From positions 67,290,443 through 67,354,442 of the forward strand of contig CM038229.1 of assembly GCA_021442155.1 (NCBI GenBank): a DNA stretch of 64,000 nucleotides, read 5' to 3'. Below are positions 37,640-49,189 of the stretch, piece after piece. Each line of letters starts with the position of its first letter. Position 1 is the first letter of the stretch. Source of the DNA: Cymbidium sinense. Its lineage: Eukaryota; Streptophyta; Magnoliopsida; Asparagales; Orchidaceae. Under the pieces are notes generated by a model. It saw only the letters and a program-made list of their open reading frames with translations, ran no database searches and was not told the origin of the DNA. The position numbers and the translations under genes are program-made.

Positions 37640-38500
37640 TTGATTTTTAAAATAGGTTTTGATTGTTTGAATTTATATTTCATTTATATATACGAAGATA
37701 AATGAGAATATAAATTAATCATGAGAAAATTTCAAGGATTTGAAATGGTTTAATCATGATTTAGGCTAAGTCCATTAAGAAGGATTTAAAGGACTTAAAA
37801 AATGTTTAAATTTTTGAATTTATTTTGAATTATTTGTATTTATATTTTATTTATATATGTGAATATAAATGAGGCTATAAATTAATTATGAGAAAATGCC
37901 ATGACTTTGAGAAGGTTTGATCAAGATTTAGGCTAGGTTCATCTATGGAAAATTAATGACTTAAGGAGATTTCAAATTGGGAATTTAATTTGAGGGTTTG
38001 ATTTGATTGATTTATATTTATATTTTATTTATATATGTGAATATAAATGATAATATAAATAATTTATGAGAAATCCCATGAGTTTGAATTGATTTGATCA
38101 TGATTTTTGCTAAGTTCATTAATGGAAAATTAAGGACTTAGGGAAAATTTCAAGGATTTTAAATTTGAAATTTAATTTTTGGATTTGATTGGATTGATTT
38201 ATATTTATGTTTGATATATATATGTGAATATAAATGAGAATATAAATGTGTTTTGAGAAAATCCCATGAGTTTGAATTGATTTGATCAAAGTTTAGGCTA
38301 AGTCCATTAATGAAAAATTAAGGACTTAAGAAAACATTTCATGAATTGAGTTAAAATTTTGAGTTTAATTTGATTGGCTTGAATTTATATCTCATTTATA
38401 TATGTGAATATAAATGAGAATATAAATGGATTATGAGAAAATCTCAAAGATTTGAATTGGTTTTGATCATGATTTTGGTTAAGTCCTTAAGGAAGACAGT
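37640..38500 (-). repeat. Five ~175-bp tandem repeats at the start of the C 5' LTR
   Basis: Same block as in the 3' LTR, with TATATGTGAATATAAA-type markers near 37685, 37853, 38033, 38219 and 38400. Five units are kept in all three LTRs that include this region. Confidence 0.8.
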
Positions 38501-38931
38501 GATGAAGACCAGGCCTGGTTTTGATGGATTTTATAAATTCCTAAATCCTTAAGCATCCCATGAGAAAATCTCTAGAGGCCTAGTTTTGATCATGACTTAA
38601 GAATTTTTGATGGATTTTGATCATGGGTTTCAATCATGGATTTCAATCATAGAATTAATTTGAGTTTGGAGAAAATCAAATAAAATTGATTTAGAGTTTG
38701 ACTTGAAGGAAGGAAAGTGAGGAATGGTTCAAGCTAAGGGTAGGAAGTTTTCCTAACACCCCTAAGGCATGACCTATTCCTATGGCTAACTCTTCTAAGT
38801 CTCTAGAGCTAGGTTTAAGTGTCCACCTAATCACTAGATGTGTCTTAAGACTAAGGAACTCCTAAAGTCTAATAGGAGTCATATGTCTAAGATGGAGGGG
38901 TTGAGAACTTATTCTAAAAATGAGGTCAATA

Positions 38932-38936
38932 GTTCT
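38932..38936. repeat. Target-site duplication GTTCT, right copy
   Basis: These five bases follow GAGGTCAATA, the outer end of C's 5' LTR. Joining ...CTTTAG plus GTTCT plus ATAGTGTTACC restores the protease sequence that element C itself carries, on the minus strand, near 20140. Confidence 0.9.
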
Positions 38937-39480
38937 ATAGTGTTACCTTTGGAGATAGGTGATTGGAAGACTGAAGCTAAGTTTTACATCATTGATTCGA
39001 ATACATCATTCACTGCTTTGCTCGGTAGGCCTTGGAAACATCAGAATAATATAATTCCATGCTGCCTCCATCAGTGCATCAAGTTCATAAATGATGGGAT
39101 TGAATACCGTGCCAATGGGGATGAAAAGCCATTTCCAGATAGAGAGATTGAGATTTATGAGGATGTGACCTACTATCTTTCTCAAAATACTCTTTCTCGT
39201 GAACTTAGACAAAATTCAAATTCAGAAGCAAAAGAAAAAGAAAATAAAGAAAAAGAAAAGGCAAAAGAATAAGAAAAGAAAAATGAAAATCCAAGTGAAC
39301 AAGAAAGGGAAATTGAAGAAGAAATAGATCCGCATATCACATTCCACCCACAATTCATTACATCATATGGACAAGTGAGTAGGATGGCTTAACCTCCACC
39401 AAGCAGAGGTAGGGGTAGAAATAGAGGCAGTTCTAGAGGTGGAAGGCCCCCTTGGTTGGCCATCAGCCAACAGATGTCAT
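38937..39480 (+). pseudogene. Second half of protease plus charged and RGG-rich linker, element B
   Basis: After the GTTCT duplication the frame reads VLPLEIGDW and continues to TALLGRPWKH, the usual C-terminal half of a Tat protease (LLGRPW motif), then EDVTYYLSQN. A Lys/Glu-rich stretch (about 39220-39330) and an Arg/Gly-rich stretch reading SRGRGRNRG-SSRGGRPPW (about 39398-39460) follow. The Arg/Gly part resembles an RGG box, a common RNA-binding tract; that function here is inference. In element C the Lys/Glu part persists (19746-20048, minus) but the Arg/Gly part is almost lost. One stop (TAA, near 39270) interrupts the linker. Confidence 0.75.
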
Positions 39481-41230
39481 GTTCCAGTTCATAGGAGTAC
39501 CCTTACTATTCACAAAGACTTGGAATCCAGCTCGAAGGACAAGTCTAATGTGATTAGTATACCAGCCTACCCCTCTCAGCGGGTTCCATTGGAGATGACT
39601 TTTGATCCAGACAGTGATGAAGACCAGGCCTCTAGACAAAGCAAAGTATTCGGATCAGGTTTATGTGAGAATATTAGGTAGCAACTGGGAACCTTAGCTC
39701 TAACCTCACTTACATTTCAGAAAGTGAAGGTTTAGTAGTTAAAGAAGTCCCTAAGCCTTCCAGTGATATGAAGATAAAGAGATTCTTTTTGGGATCATCA
39801 TCCTCAAGTCCTGAAGTTGATGTAGACCTTGAGAAGGATACATTTAAAGAATTAATGGTCCAGGCATAGGTTTAGTTCCTCGTACATGGTCCAGGCACAG
39901 GTTAGAGTACTTTGAAAAGTTATGGAACAATATTGGCATGGAACCACAATCAAGAGCAGGACTAGGATTATGTATAGTGGGTACAGTCAATGATGATTAT
40001 TACTACTTAGTTGTTACCAATCATTTAGAGTATAATAAGTTCTTTTCACACAACACCAAATCTTATGAGAATGTGTGTTTAAAAACTTCAAATGATCTCC
40101 AAATTAAAGATGCACTGCCAGAATTTGAAGAGGAGATTCATTCGACAATAGACAAGCTTAAAGAAATCAACCTCGGGATAGAAGAAAATCCACACCTACC
40201 ATACATCAGTTTTTTGCTGAATGAAGAAGAAACCAATGACTTAGTTAGGCTATTGACTGAGTTTAAAGACTGCTTTACATGGAGTTATGAAGAGATGTCT
40301 GGATTATCTCCTAACATAGCAGTCCTCAAGCTAGAAATAGATCCTAATGTTACCCTTATTAAGCAAGCTCCTAGAAGCATGTGATTAAAAATCGAACAAC
40401 AGATTATTTCTGAAGTCAACAAATTGAGATCGATGTTGGTTTCATCAGGGAAGAAAAATAACCCACCTGGTTAGCCAGTGTCATCCCAATTAAGAAGAAG
40501 AATGGCCAAATTTGCATATGCGTCGATTTTAGGTACTTAAATAAGGCCTGTCCTAAGGATGTGTTTCCTCTTCATATACCAGAATTAATGGTGGACATCG
40601 CATCATCTCATGTAGTTTTTTCTTTCATGGATGGGTCATCTGGCTATAACCAAATCAAGATGTCTCCTGAAGATGAAAGAAACACTACTTTTTGAACCCC
40701 AGTTAGAATCTTCTATTATAGAGTCATGCCTTTCAGCCTTAAAAATGATGGTGCTACATACCAACGAATCATGACTAAGATCTTCAATAAACTCATCTAT
40801 CATCAGGTTGGGTGCTACGTTGATGATTTAGTAGTCAAGAGCAAAGAAAAGAAAAACCACCTCTTTGACTTGAGAGTAGATTTCGAACAGTTAAGATAAT
40901 ATAACCTCAAAATGAATCCCTTGAAGTGTGCATTCAAAATTTTCCTTTGGTTTGTTGTTTGACAGGGAATAGAAATAGATCCTGAAAATATCAAAGCTAT
41001 CTTAGAAATGCCACCTCCCAAGATTTTAACTCAACTCAGATCTTTCCAAGGACAGCTGGTGTATCTAAGACGCTTTATTTCCAACCTATCAGGGAAATGC
41101 AATCCATTCTTAGCACTTATCAAAAAAGATGCCAAGTTCAAGTGGGATGATAAGTGTTAGCATGCCTTTGAAGACATCAAGCAGTATTTGGTAAAGCCGC
41201 CAGTTCTAGCATCCCCTATCCCGGGTATGC
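39481..41230 (+). pseudogene. Reverse transcriptase of Tat element B
   Basis: The RT would copy genomic RNA to cDNA. The N-terminal part at 39938-40384 contains FTWSYEEMSGLSP and PRSM. The first catalytic Asp is in SFMDGSSGYNQI (codon 40630-40632). The YVDD box is intact at 40816-40827, in the same frame, followed by SKEKKNH. The thumb reads LRSFQGQLVYLRRFISNLSG near 41030-41100. Stops fall where family members have Arg, for example before LKIEQQ (40382), in F*TPV (near 40695) and before QGIEID (near 40958), and where Gln is usual (41158). These fit CGA-to-TGA and CAG-to-TAG decay. Catalytic residues survive, but the frame is dead. Confidence 0.87.
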
Positions 41231-41625
41231 CACTCATTCTCTACACTACTGCATAGGATGACTCTCTCAGTGCTTCGTTGGCCCAAGCCAATGATGAAGG
41301 AAAGGAGAACATGCTTTACTACTTGAGTCGTCATCTTACTCCTGCTGAAGCAAACTATCCACCTTTTGAGAAACATTACCTAAGTTTGATCTTTACTTCC
41401 CAAAAGCTACGGTACTACATGCTTTCTCATAAAGTGAATTTGATCTCCATAACTAATCGACTATAGTATCTCATGACACGGCCAACGCTATTCGGATGTT
41501 TGGCACGATGGTCCATGATCCTCTCGCAATTTGATATCACCTTCGCATTCCTCGAAAGGACAAGCACTAGATTTCTTAGTAGCACACCACTCTTGTTAAT
41601 TCCTGCTTAGTGACGATCTCCTTGA
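41231..41625 (+). pseudogene. RNase H (first, gypsy-type) of element B
   Basis: This region follows RT in the usual order. The translation includes LILYTTA, DDSLSASLAQ, NMLYYLSRHLTPAEANYPPF and EKHYLSLIFTSQKLRYYMLS, the typical RT-linked RNase H pattern. It would degrade the RNA strand of RNA-DNA hybrids. Stops occur at about 41255 and 41464. Element C has the same domain on the minus strand near 17749-18009. Confidence 0.8.
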
Positions 41626-42110
41626 TGAAAAAATTATGAACTTAGGGGAGGCTGGCAACCGCCGATGGGAGATATATTTTGTTGGTGCAGCTTCTTTTCA
41701 TAAAGGGGAAGCACCACGATCTACTCTTCTAGGAAAGGCAGGGGTAAGAATAGTTCTTCTAACTCCAGACCGTGATGTGATGAGATTCTCATGCTATCTT
41801 TCCAACCCCTGCACCAATAATGAAGCCTAGTATGAGGCTTTGATTACCGATCTAGAGTTAACCATAAAAATTAGTGTCAAGAGCATCAACATCTTTGGCA
41901 ATTCTCAATTGATCATCAATCAGATTGTTGGGTCCTACAAGATTCTCAAACCCAAGCTTCATCATTACCACGAGTATACCATGAAGTTGTTGACCCAAAT
42001 TTTTGAAGTTACCATCTACAAGGTTCCCCGAGTAGAGAACGTAGAAGCAGATGCTTTGGCCAAACTTGCCAAAGAATTGGCATGTTCAGAAGATGAGACC
42101 ATTTCAATAA
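41626..42110 (+). pseudogene. Second, archaeal-type RNase H (aRNH) of element B
   Basis: The translation includes RRWEIYFVGAASF, PCTNNEA, YEALITDLELTIKISVKSI, FGNSQLIINQIVGSY and VENVEADALAKLAK. These match the acidic-motif layout of the additional RNase H that plant Tat elements carry between RNase H and integrase. The first acidic residue of the usual YFDG motif is replaced (YFVG), and a TAG follows NNEA where Glu is usual (41828). This domain is the basis for placing B and C in the Tat clade. Confidence 0.83.
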
Positions 42111-43465
42111 AGGTCCAAAGTAGGCAAGTCCTATCTCTTATTGAGACTGAACTCATCAAGAGACTTTCTTATGAAGGGGAGACTGTCGTTGCCTATAAGA
42201 ACAAGGAGCTAGATTGGAGGCAGCCGTTCATAGACTATTTGAACACCGATAAACTACCTCAAGAAAAGTCACAAGCCCATCAGGTGAAACAGAGAGCTCT
42301 CTCTTATGCTCTCATTGATGGCACCATGTATCAACGGTCCTTTGACCAAATGTGGTTATGCTATTTAGACAAACATGAATCCCATGGCAATATAATCGAG
42401 GTAAATTCAGGTCTATACAGAGCACATCAATCTAGTCTGAAGATGAAGATGAAGATCAAGAGATTAGGATACTATTGGCCTTCAATGATTACAGACTGCA
42501 TGGATGTAGCTAGGAGATTCCATTAGTGTTAGGTACATGGTAGTGGTCCTCCACTAAGAACCCAACATTCTATACCCTACATTGGCCTCTTGGCCATTTG
42601 AGTGTTGGGGTACCAACATTGTGGGTCTGATCGATCTTTCTTCTTCCAAGGGACATCGATTCATCTTAGCTGCCACCAACTACTTTTCCAAGTGGCTGAA
42701 GGCAATCCCACTTAGAGAGGTTACAACTCAGCATGTGCTTCAATTTTTCAGGAACCATATTGTATATAGGTTCAGGGTGCCTCAATGAATTATATCTGAT
42801 AATGGTATTGCATTCGAAAGCACCAAGATCAACAGCTTCGCCAAAAGACATTGTATAGATTGGAGATACTCCACCATCTACTACCCTAGAGTAAATGGCT
42901 TAGCAGAAGCATTCAATGAAACTCTCATCCATATATTGAAGAAGACTCTTGACAATAACAAACGACAGTGGAATGAGCAGTTAGCTAAATCCTTATGGGC
43001 TTACCGCACCACATACAGAACTCCAACTCAGTCTACCAAATTTTCCTTAATGTATGGGTCCAAAGCTATTCTACCTTTAGAAGTTCAACTCCCATCACTA
43101 AGGATAGCATTGAGTAGCAAGATCACTACAGAGAAAAATGAAAAATTATGGTTAAAAGAGCTTGAAGGTTTGGAGGAAAGTCGCCTACGGGCATACAGAA
43201 CCTCGAGTTATACAAGGCTAAAATGATTCAAGCTCACAACAAGCTGGTCTGCCCTATGTCTTTCCGAGTAGGAGAACTTGTGTTAGTCCTAAAGAGACCA
43301 ATTGTTGCCCATCAAAAGATGAGAGGCAAGTTTGAACCCAATTTGGAAGGCCCCTATTCCATAGAGAAGGCTTACCAAGGAGGATCTTATCAGCTTATTG
43401 ATTGTAAAGGGGAACACCTAATGCTTCCAATTAATGGGCTCTATCTAAACAAATATTACCCATGA
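42111..43465 (+). pseudogene. Integrase of Tat element B
   Basis: Integrase would insert the cDNA into chromosomes. The zinc region shows GLYRAHQSS, YYWPSM and CMDVARRFH. In the core, WGTNIVG has Asn where the first catalytic Asp belongs. SDNG (second Asp) and the Glu in NGLAEAFNETL are kept. A stop before IISDNG (42787) sits at a usual Arg position. The C-terminal part at 43223-43465 reads FRVGELVLV, EGPYSIEKAY and ends LYLNKYYP with a stop at 43463; EGPY is the GPY/F-like motif. The matching domain of C ends at 15907 on the minus strand. Confidence 0.85.
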
Positions 43466-45928
43466 AATAAATCATATTTGAAAATAATTATTAATAAAAA
43501 GAACAAAATCATATGCCATTCATCAAAATCTTTTCTTCTTTCGAAGCGTTGTTTGCTTGTCTTGCGAATCCTCTGTGACGTGTTTAGGGTTGGTGTAAGA
43601 GTCTGCCAGTGGCATCATATCCCTCTTTCACAACATAAATACAATCTCCTGGTGCTATTAGAATGGGTGTAAGAGAACCCGAGAGGCATCCTATTTTGAC
43701 TAGCAAAACTAAGTTAGGTTTGAGAGAACCCAAGTGGCATCCTTTCTTAGTGGGAATTCTTGGTTGCCATCTGTGGCACCATTTCATCAAATCCCTAAGC
43801 ATGTTTAAGGTAGGTGTAAGAGTCCCCCGGAGGCATCCTATTTCCTTCTAACACATGCAAAAAAACACAAACATAAATCTTTTATCTTGAGTTATTTTGA
43901 TGTGGGAGCAAGCCCCTTGTGGCACTCACTCATTAGCTGCTCTAGGTTGGGTCTACATGCTACCTTGCTAGTATGTCACCCTAGTGGTCACTTATTTAGA
44001 AGATGGGAGTCTCCGTGCTTTCTCCCTAACTTGACCATTGCAAACCAACGAGCACCTTGTCAGTATGGTAGACTTCACTACCCAGCCAGTAAGCCACCTC
44101 ATGTTGACTTTGTTTAAGAAGATGTGAGTCCTCGCACTTTCTTCTTGAACTAATCATCATGATCTAACTAGGTTGAGTCTATTTGAGGTTTAGGATAAGT
44201 CCCCCAGAGGCTGCTTTCCTCTTGACTACATTTGAGTCGATATAAGTCCTCCAGTGGCATTCACTTAGTAGTCTCCCTAGGTCGGATAACACCTGCTGAG
44301 TCGAAGATAAACTATCCCAACAATTAGTTCCACTATAGGAGGATGTGAGTCCTTGAGCTTTCTTCATAGACTGATTATTGAAAATTGATGGGCACCTTAG
44401 GTTGGTTGATGTTCACTATGCTGACAGCGACTCACCCGATGGATACACCACTCTTGACAGATGTGAGTCCCCACACTTTCTCTTTGAGTTGGCTACCGAA
44501 TACCAATTCGATATATGACTAGCCAAGTCATCTCCTCTAGGGTATTGGATTAATTCCTTGGTGGCCCCATCCTAGGCAGGCACTCTATTTGGACCACATC
44601 CTTTACGACCCCATTTAGACACTACCCTGGTTACTCTTGGATTGGATAGTCCCCCTTTCCTAATAACCACCCTTGTGGTTGGAGAATTTATTCAGCGGAT
44701 GCGCAAATTCTCCCTTGGTTCAGTAAATCTGAGATAAGTCTAGGCTGATATAAACTCCTTCTCAGTTTGGTCCCTTGCAAACTAATAGGGTCCATGATAA
44801 ACAAACTAAACAAACAAATTAATTCATTTGTGGATTGAGAATTTAAGCCCCCAAAGAGCCCCTTTTCTCAAACAGACATCCTATCTTTAGGGCAATGTCA
44901 GCAGAACACCTTATAGGAATTGCCTGACTACTTTAGTTGAGATAAGTCCTTGGGTCGGCACTCACTCCATAGTCGCCCTTAGGTCGGGTTCAATCTATTT
45001 TGCCAAAAGCAGGTTACCCGGCAGTCATTCTGCTTTGAAAGATGTAAGACTATGACGCATCCTTTCTAGCATGATTGTCGTAATCCCACGGGCAGCTCTA
45101 GGTTGGGTTTGATTTATTTCCCAAAGCAACTGATCACCCTAATGGACTTTTGTAGTGGAAGATATGAGTCCAGAGCTTTCTTCCCTTCAATTGATCATTG
45201 CAAACCAAAACGCACACCTTTGGTTGGATAGTTCTCCCATCGGCTGGGAAGCTACTTCTTTTAGTTCAGTAAATCTGAGATAGGTCTAGGCTGATATAAG
45301 CTCCTTATCAGTATGATCCATCGTAAACCAACAGAATCCATCAAAGCAAATCTAAAAAATAAAATTAATATTGACTATCTTTGAGTTGATCTAAGTTCCC
45401 CAGTGGTGTTCACTCAATAGTCATCCCTAGGTTGGGTTCAATCTGTTGCGGCATACCAAAAGGCTGTCCCTTTGGTCGGTTAGTCCTACTACTATTTAGT
45501 AGACTATCCCTTTGGATTGGTAAATCTGAGTTATGTCCAGGCCTCTGTGGTTCCTACTCAGTGCGATCCATCGTAAACAAATAGGGCCCATCTCAAAATC
45601 TAATTCTAAAAATTGAAATAAATTCAACCCTCTTCCCCACTAGAAATTTCTCCCCAGCGAGATTCAAATCAAAGCAAACCTCTCATCCTCTTATGGATGA
45701 CTTGAACCCACATCCCTAGTGGAAGGTTCACATACTCTATCACTTAGTGGATTCCTCCCTCTCTCTTATGTCTTGGTAAGTAGAGTCACATTGCACTAAG
45801 CTCGATTCTTCTCTCTTGGGTTGAGTAGATGTTTCAAGTGCTTGTGATCATTGGTTGTTGATCATTTCGGTCAACACCAATACATGTGGTGTTCCTTGTT
45901 AGTCACACTACACCTATTGGGCGCCCTT
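43466..45928 (+). repeat. 3' non-coding zone of element B built from degenerate repeats
   Basis: Between the integrase stop and the LTR there is no open frame of note. Two degenerate motifs recur. One is GATGTGAGTCC followed by a CTTTCTTC-like stretch (near 44120, 44345, 44463, 45041, 45165). The other is AAGTCCCCCAGTGGCATTCA with variants, usually followed by an AGTC-CCTAGGT block (near 43810, 44196, 44240, 44945, 45390). Element C has the same zone at 13217-15906. It is a conserved but non-coding part of the family. Long 3' regions with repeats are known in Tat elements. Confidence 0.7.
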
Positions 45929-46189
45929 TGTTAACATCATTTTTAGAATGAGCTCTCAACCCCTCCATCTTAGACATATGACTTCTCTTAAACTTTAAGA
46001 GTTCCTTAATCTTAAGATACATCTAGTGATTAGGTGGACACTAAACCTAGCCCTAGAGACTTAGAAGAGTTATCCATATGAATAGTTCATGCCTTAGGGG
46101 TGTTAGGAAAATTTTCCTACCCTTAGCTTGAACCACTTCTCTTACTTCCTTCCTTCAAGTCAAATCTCAAATCAATTCCATGAATTTTT

Positions 46190-47040
46190 CTCACAACTCA
46201 ATTTTTCTCATTTATATTTACATATATAAATAAAATATAAATTCAAATCAATCAAACCAAAATCCAAATTCAAAATTCCTAATTCAAAATCTTTTCTAAG
46301 TCCTTAATTTCCACATTAAGGACATAGCCTAAATCATCTTCAAATCAATTCAAAGTCATAAAATTTTCTCATAGCTCATTTATATTTTCATTTATATTCA
46401 CATATATAAATTAAATATAAATTCAAATCAATCAAACTAAAACCAAAATTCAAAACCAATTCACTAAATCTTTCCTAAATCCTTAATCTCCCTCTTAAGG
46501 ACCTAGCTTAGATCATGATCAAATCACTTCAAACTCATAAAATTTTCCCATAACCCATTTATATTCTCATTTATATTCACAAATATAAATGAAATATAAA
46601 TTCAAAACAATCAAAACCACTTCCAAAAATCAAACTCAACCTCATTCAAAATTTTTCGTAAGTCCTTAATTTTCCTTTTAAGGACTTAGCCAAAACTATA
46701 ATCAAACCACTCCAAACTCATGAAATTTTCTCATAACTCATTTATATTTTTATTTATATTTACATGTATCAATGAAATATAAATTCAAACCAATCAAACT
46801 AAATTCAAAAATTCAAATCCAATATTCTAAATCTTTTCTAAGTCCCTTAATTTCCTCTTAAGGACTTAACCTAGATCATCATCAAATCACTTCAAATCTT
46901 TGAAATTTTCTCATAAACCATTTATATTCTAATTTACATTCACAAATATAAATGAAGTATAAATTCAAACAATCAAAACCACTTCCAAAAATCAAACTTA
47001 AACTCATTCAAAATCCAACCTAAGCCTTTCAAGTCAAAAT
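46190..47040 (+). repeat. Five ~175-bp tandem repeats at the start of the B 3' LTR
   Basis: On this strand each unit has a TTTATATTCACATATATAAA-like block (near 46210, 46390, 46565, 46750, 46925) followed by a hairpin such as GTAAGTCCTTAA and TTAAGGACTTAG (46655-46690). Confidence 0.8.
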
Positions 47041-47319
47041 CTTGAACTTAGCCAAATCAAATTCAAATCAAGTTAAACCCTTGATTTTTCTTCATGATTC
47101 AATCAATCCTTCGATTATGAATCCAAATATAAATACAAACTTCAATCACTTAACCAAAACTCAATTCAAAAGTCAAGCCAAAATCTATCTCATGTTCACC
47201 CTTTGAACTTGAAATTATCAAATGAATCAAAAACCATTTGACTTCAAACCACTTTAAAATGAATTTATATTTCAATCATAAGTCTATATGTGAGTTCAAT
47301 CAAACTCAAATCAAGCTTT

Positions 47320-48170
47320 GATCAAACCATTTGACCCACTTAGGCTCACTTGACCCAAAGTTATCTAAAATACCCTTATGAGCCAAATTCTAATCCTAAC
47401 CAAATTGGATTGAATCAAACTCACATATGCCTCTCATCATGATCAACAATCATCATGAGATGATTAATCACTCAAATTGGGTCAAACCAAGTCAAACCTA
47501 AGGGTTGACCAAGTCAACACTTAGCTAAAATGAAACCCAACATAGCCAAAATTCACCATAGGTCAAATTGATTAAAATCAATGATCTAAGTTCATTCATG
47601 ACCAATGTTTGAACTTGACCAAGTCAATATTTGAGCCTAACCTAGCCCAATTGGCCACTTGACCCAAGTTGACCTAACTTGACCTAAAAAGTCAAAATGT
47701 GTCAAAACTTCATCTAAGCCAAATTGATTGAAACCAATGGGCCAAGTTCATTCTAAATCACTTGTTGAACTTGACCAAAGCCTCAATTAGCCAACTAGAC
47801 CTAACTTAGCCTAATTATCCTTGAACCCAACTTGACCTAAAGGGTCATATTGAGCCAAATTCAAACTTAACCAAAATTTATTCAAAAAAAAGATACCAAT
47901 CCACTTCACATGACTAACCAAACCTAACCTACCCAACCCACAAAATCAAATGGGTCAAATTGGTCAACTTGACCTATTTGACCTAAATGAAGTCATATGA
48001 ACCAAATTCAAACCTAAACCAAATTGAATCAAACCAAAGCCACCAAAACATTTCAAATGGTCATATGAACTTGACTCAACCCTTAGTTTGACCTAATTTG
48101 ACCAATTGGTCAACTTGACCCAAGTTGACCCATTTTGACCTAAATGGGTCAAGATGAGCCAAACCATACC
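47320..48170 (+). promoter_or_regulatory. TTGAC field, B 3' LTR
   Basis: The same field in B's LTR, in LTR orientation: repeated TTGACC, TTGACCCAAGTTGACC and GGTCAACTTGACC forms, dense between 47500 and 48170. Confidence 0.65.
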
Positions 48171-49189
48171 AAATGAACTCCAACATATCCAAATTCCTAG
48201 CCAAATAACCATTTTACCCCTAGGCCATAGGGTAAATTTTGATCAAATCTATTGGGAATTTGGTCAATTCCTCTTCACACCTACTTGATACTCTCCTAGT
48301 GGATCAAGTGAACATTAGGGAGGGTGGTGCACCCAACTCAATAGGCTTGGATCAGCTCAACTTGACCCAAGGGCCAAAATAACCATGTTCATGGAAATGG
48401 GCACATGGGAATCATGCCTCCACTCAAATGGAGCACATGGGGACTTCACTGATCCACTCTCTGACCTAAAATGAATCACATGGAACCCCTAACAGCTCAA
48501 ACAACCATCTAAATTAAGGAAATTTATCCAAAATGGAAAGTGAAGCTTCGACCGTCCGATTGACATTGGGGGAGATATACTCCCCCCTAATTCACTTCAA
48601 TTCCAAGAGAGCTATTTTTTATTGAAGTCTAGAGAGTCATAGGAGCCATTTGCAGTGATCCTAAGCTTCCTAGAGGGAGATTGAATTTGGCATTTCTCAA
48701 TTTTCATCATTTGAAAATAGGGGAGGTCCATTGCATTATAAACTTTCTCCATACTTAAACTCCACTCAATTCTCTCTTCAAGCTTCATCAGAGGACCAAG
48801 TCGACTGTACCCAAGCTCTCTTCCAAGTTCTTGAAGCAAGGGGAGATCCAATTCAATCAAAACTGAGCTCAAGCTAAGGAGGATGTGACCCATAGGAAGA
48901 TCCACTCAACCTCAGCCTCTAAAACTTTCACCAAAGCTTCGTCTCAACCAGATGAAGCTTCTCTAAGGGAATCGAGCATTGATGGTCAACTCCAATGAGG
49001 TCTGCCATTTTTCTACCATTAAACTCAATGTGCTATGGTGCTTTGTGCTAGAAAGTTTAATCCCATGGAATTTTGACTGTTAGATGTGCTTGTCATTAGG
49101 CTTAGATGGTGTGGAATGATTTTCAATCCAATCTGAGCTTGATCGAGCTCGAATCTTCTCTTTGAAAGTGGACAGTTCCCATTTTTCAC

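Larger units (their letters stand above)
4570..38931 (-). mobile_element. Tat-clade Ty3/gypsy element C, complete nested insertion
   Basis: This 34.4-kb minus-strand element is flanked by GTTCT on both sides (4565-4569 and 38932-38936). Read on the minus strand it has a 12.5-kb 5' LTR, a tRNA-Arg primer site, a 2.2-kb leader full of stem-loops, gag, PR, RT, RNase H, second RNase H, INT, a 2.7-kb 3' non-coding zone and a 3' LTR with a partial repeat. It is the same family as B. In one 137-bp LTR stretch (6325-6460 versus 27115-27250) I counted about 13 differences, roughly 9 percent, so the insertion is not recent. All coding parts are disrupted. Confidence 0.9.
26423..38931 (-). repeat. 5' LTR of element C, 12.5 kb with an internal 4.4-kb duplication
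   Basis: On the plus strand the inner end is TATGGAGAAAAATTCC (26423; TA instead of TG) and the outer end is GAGGTCAATA (38931), next to the target duplication. It consists of an LTR-end part (26423-32909) joined at 32909/32910 to an LTR-start part (32910-38931). The two parts overlap in LTR coordinates, so 28503-32909 and 32910-37354 are tandem copies of the same 4.4 kb. The LTR-end part lacks the first 1.4 kb of the LTR; the LTR-start part lacks the last 2 kb. Confidence 0.87.
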
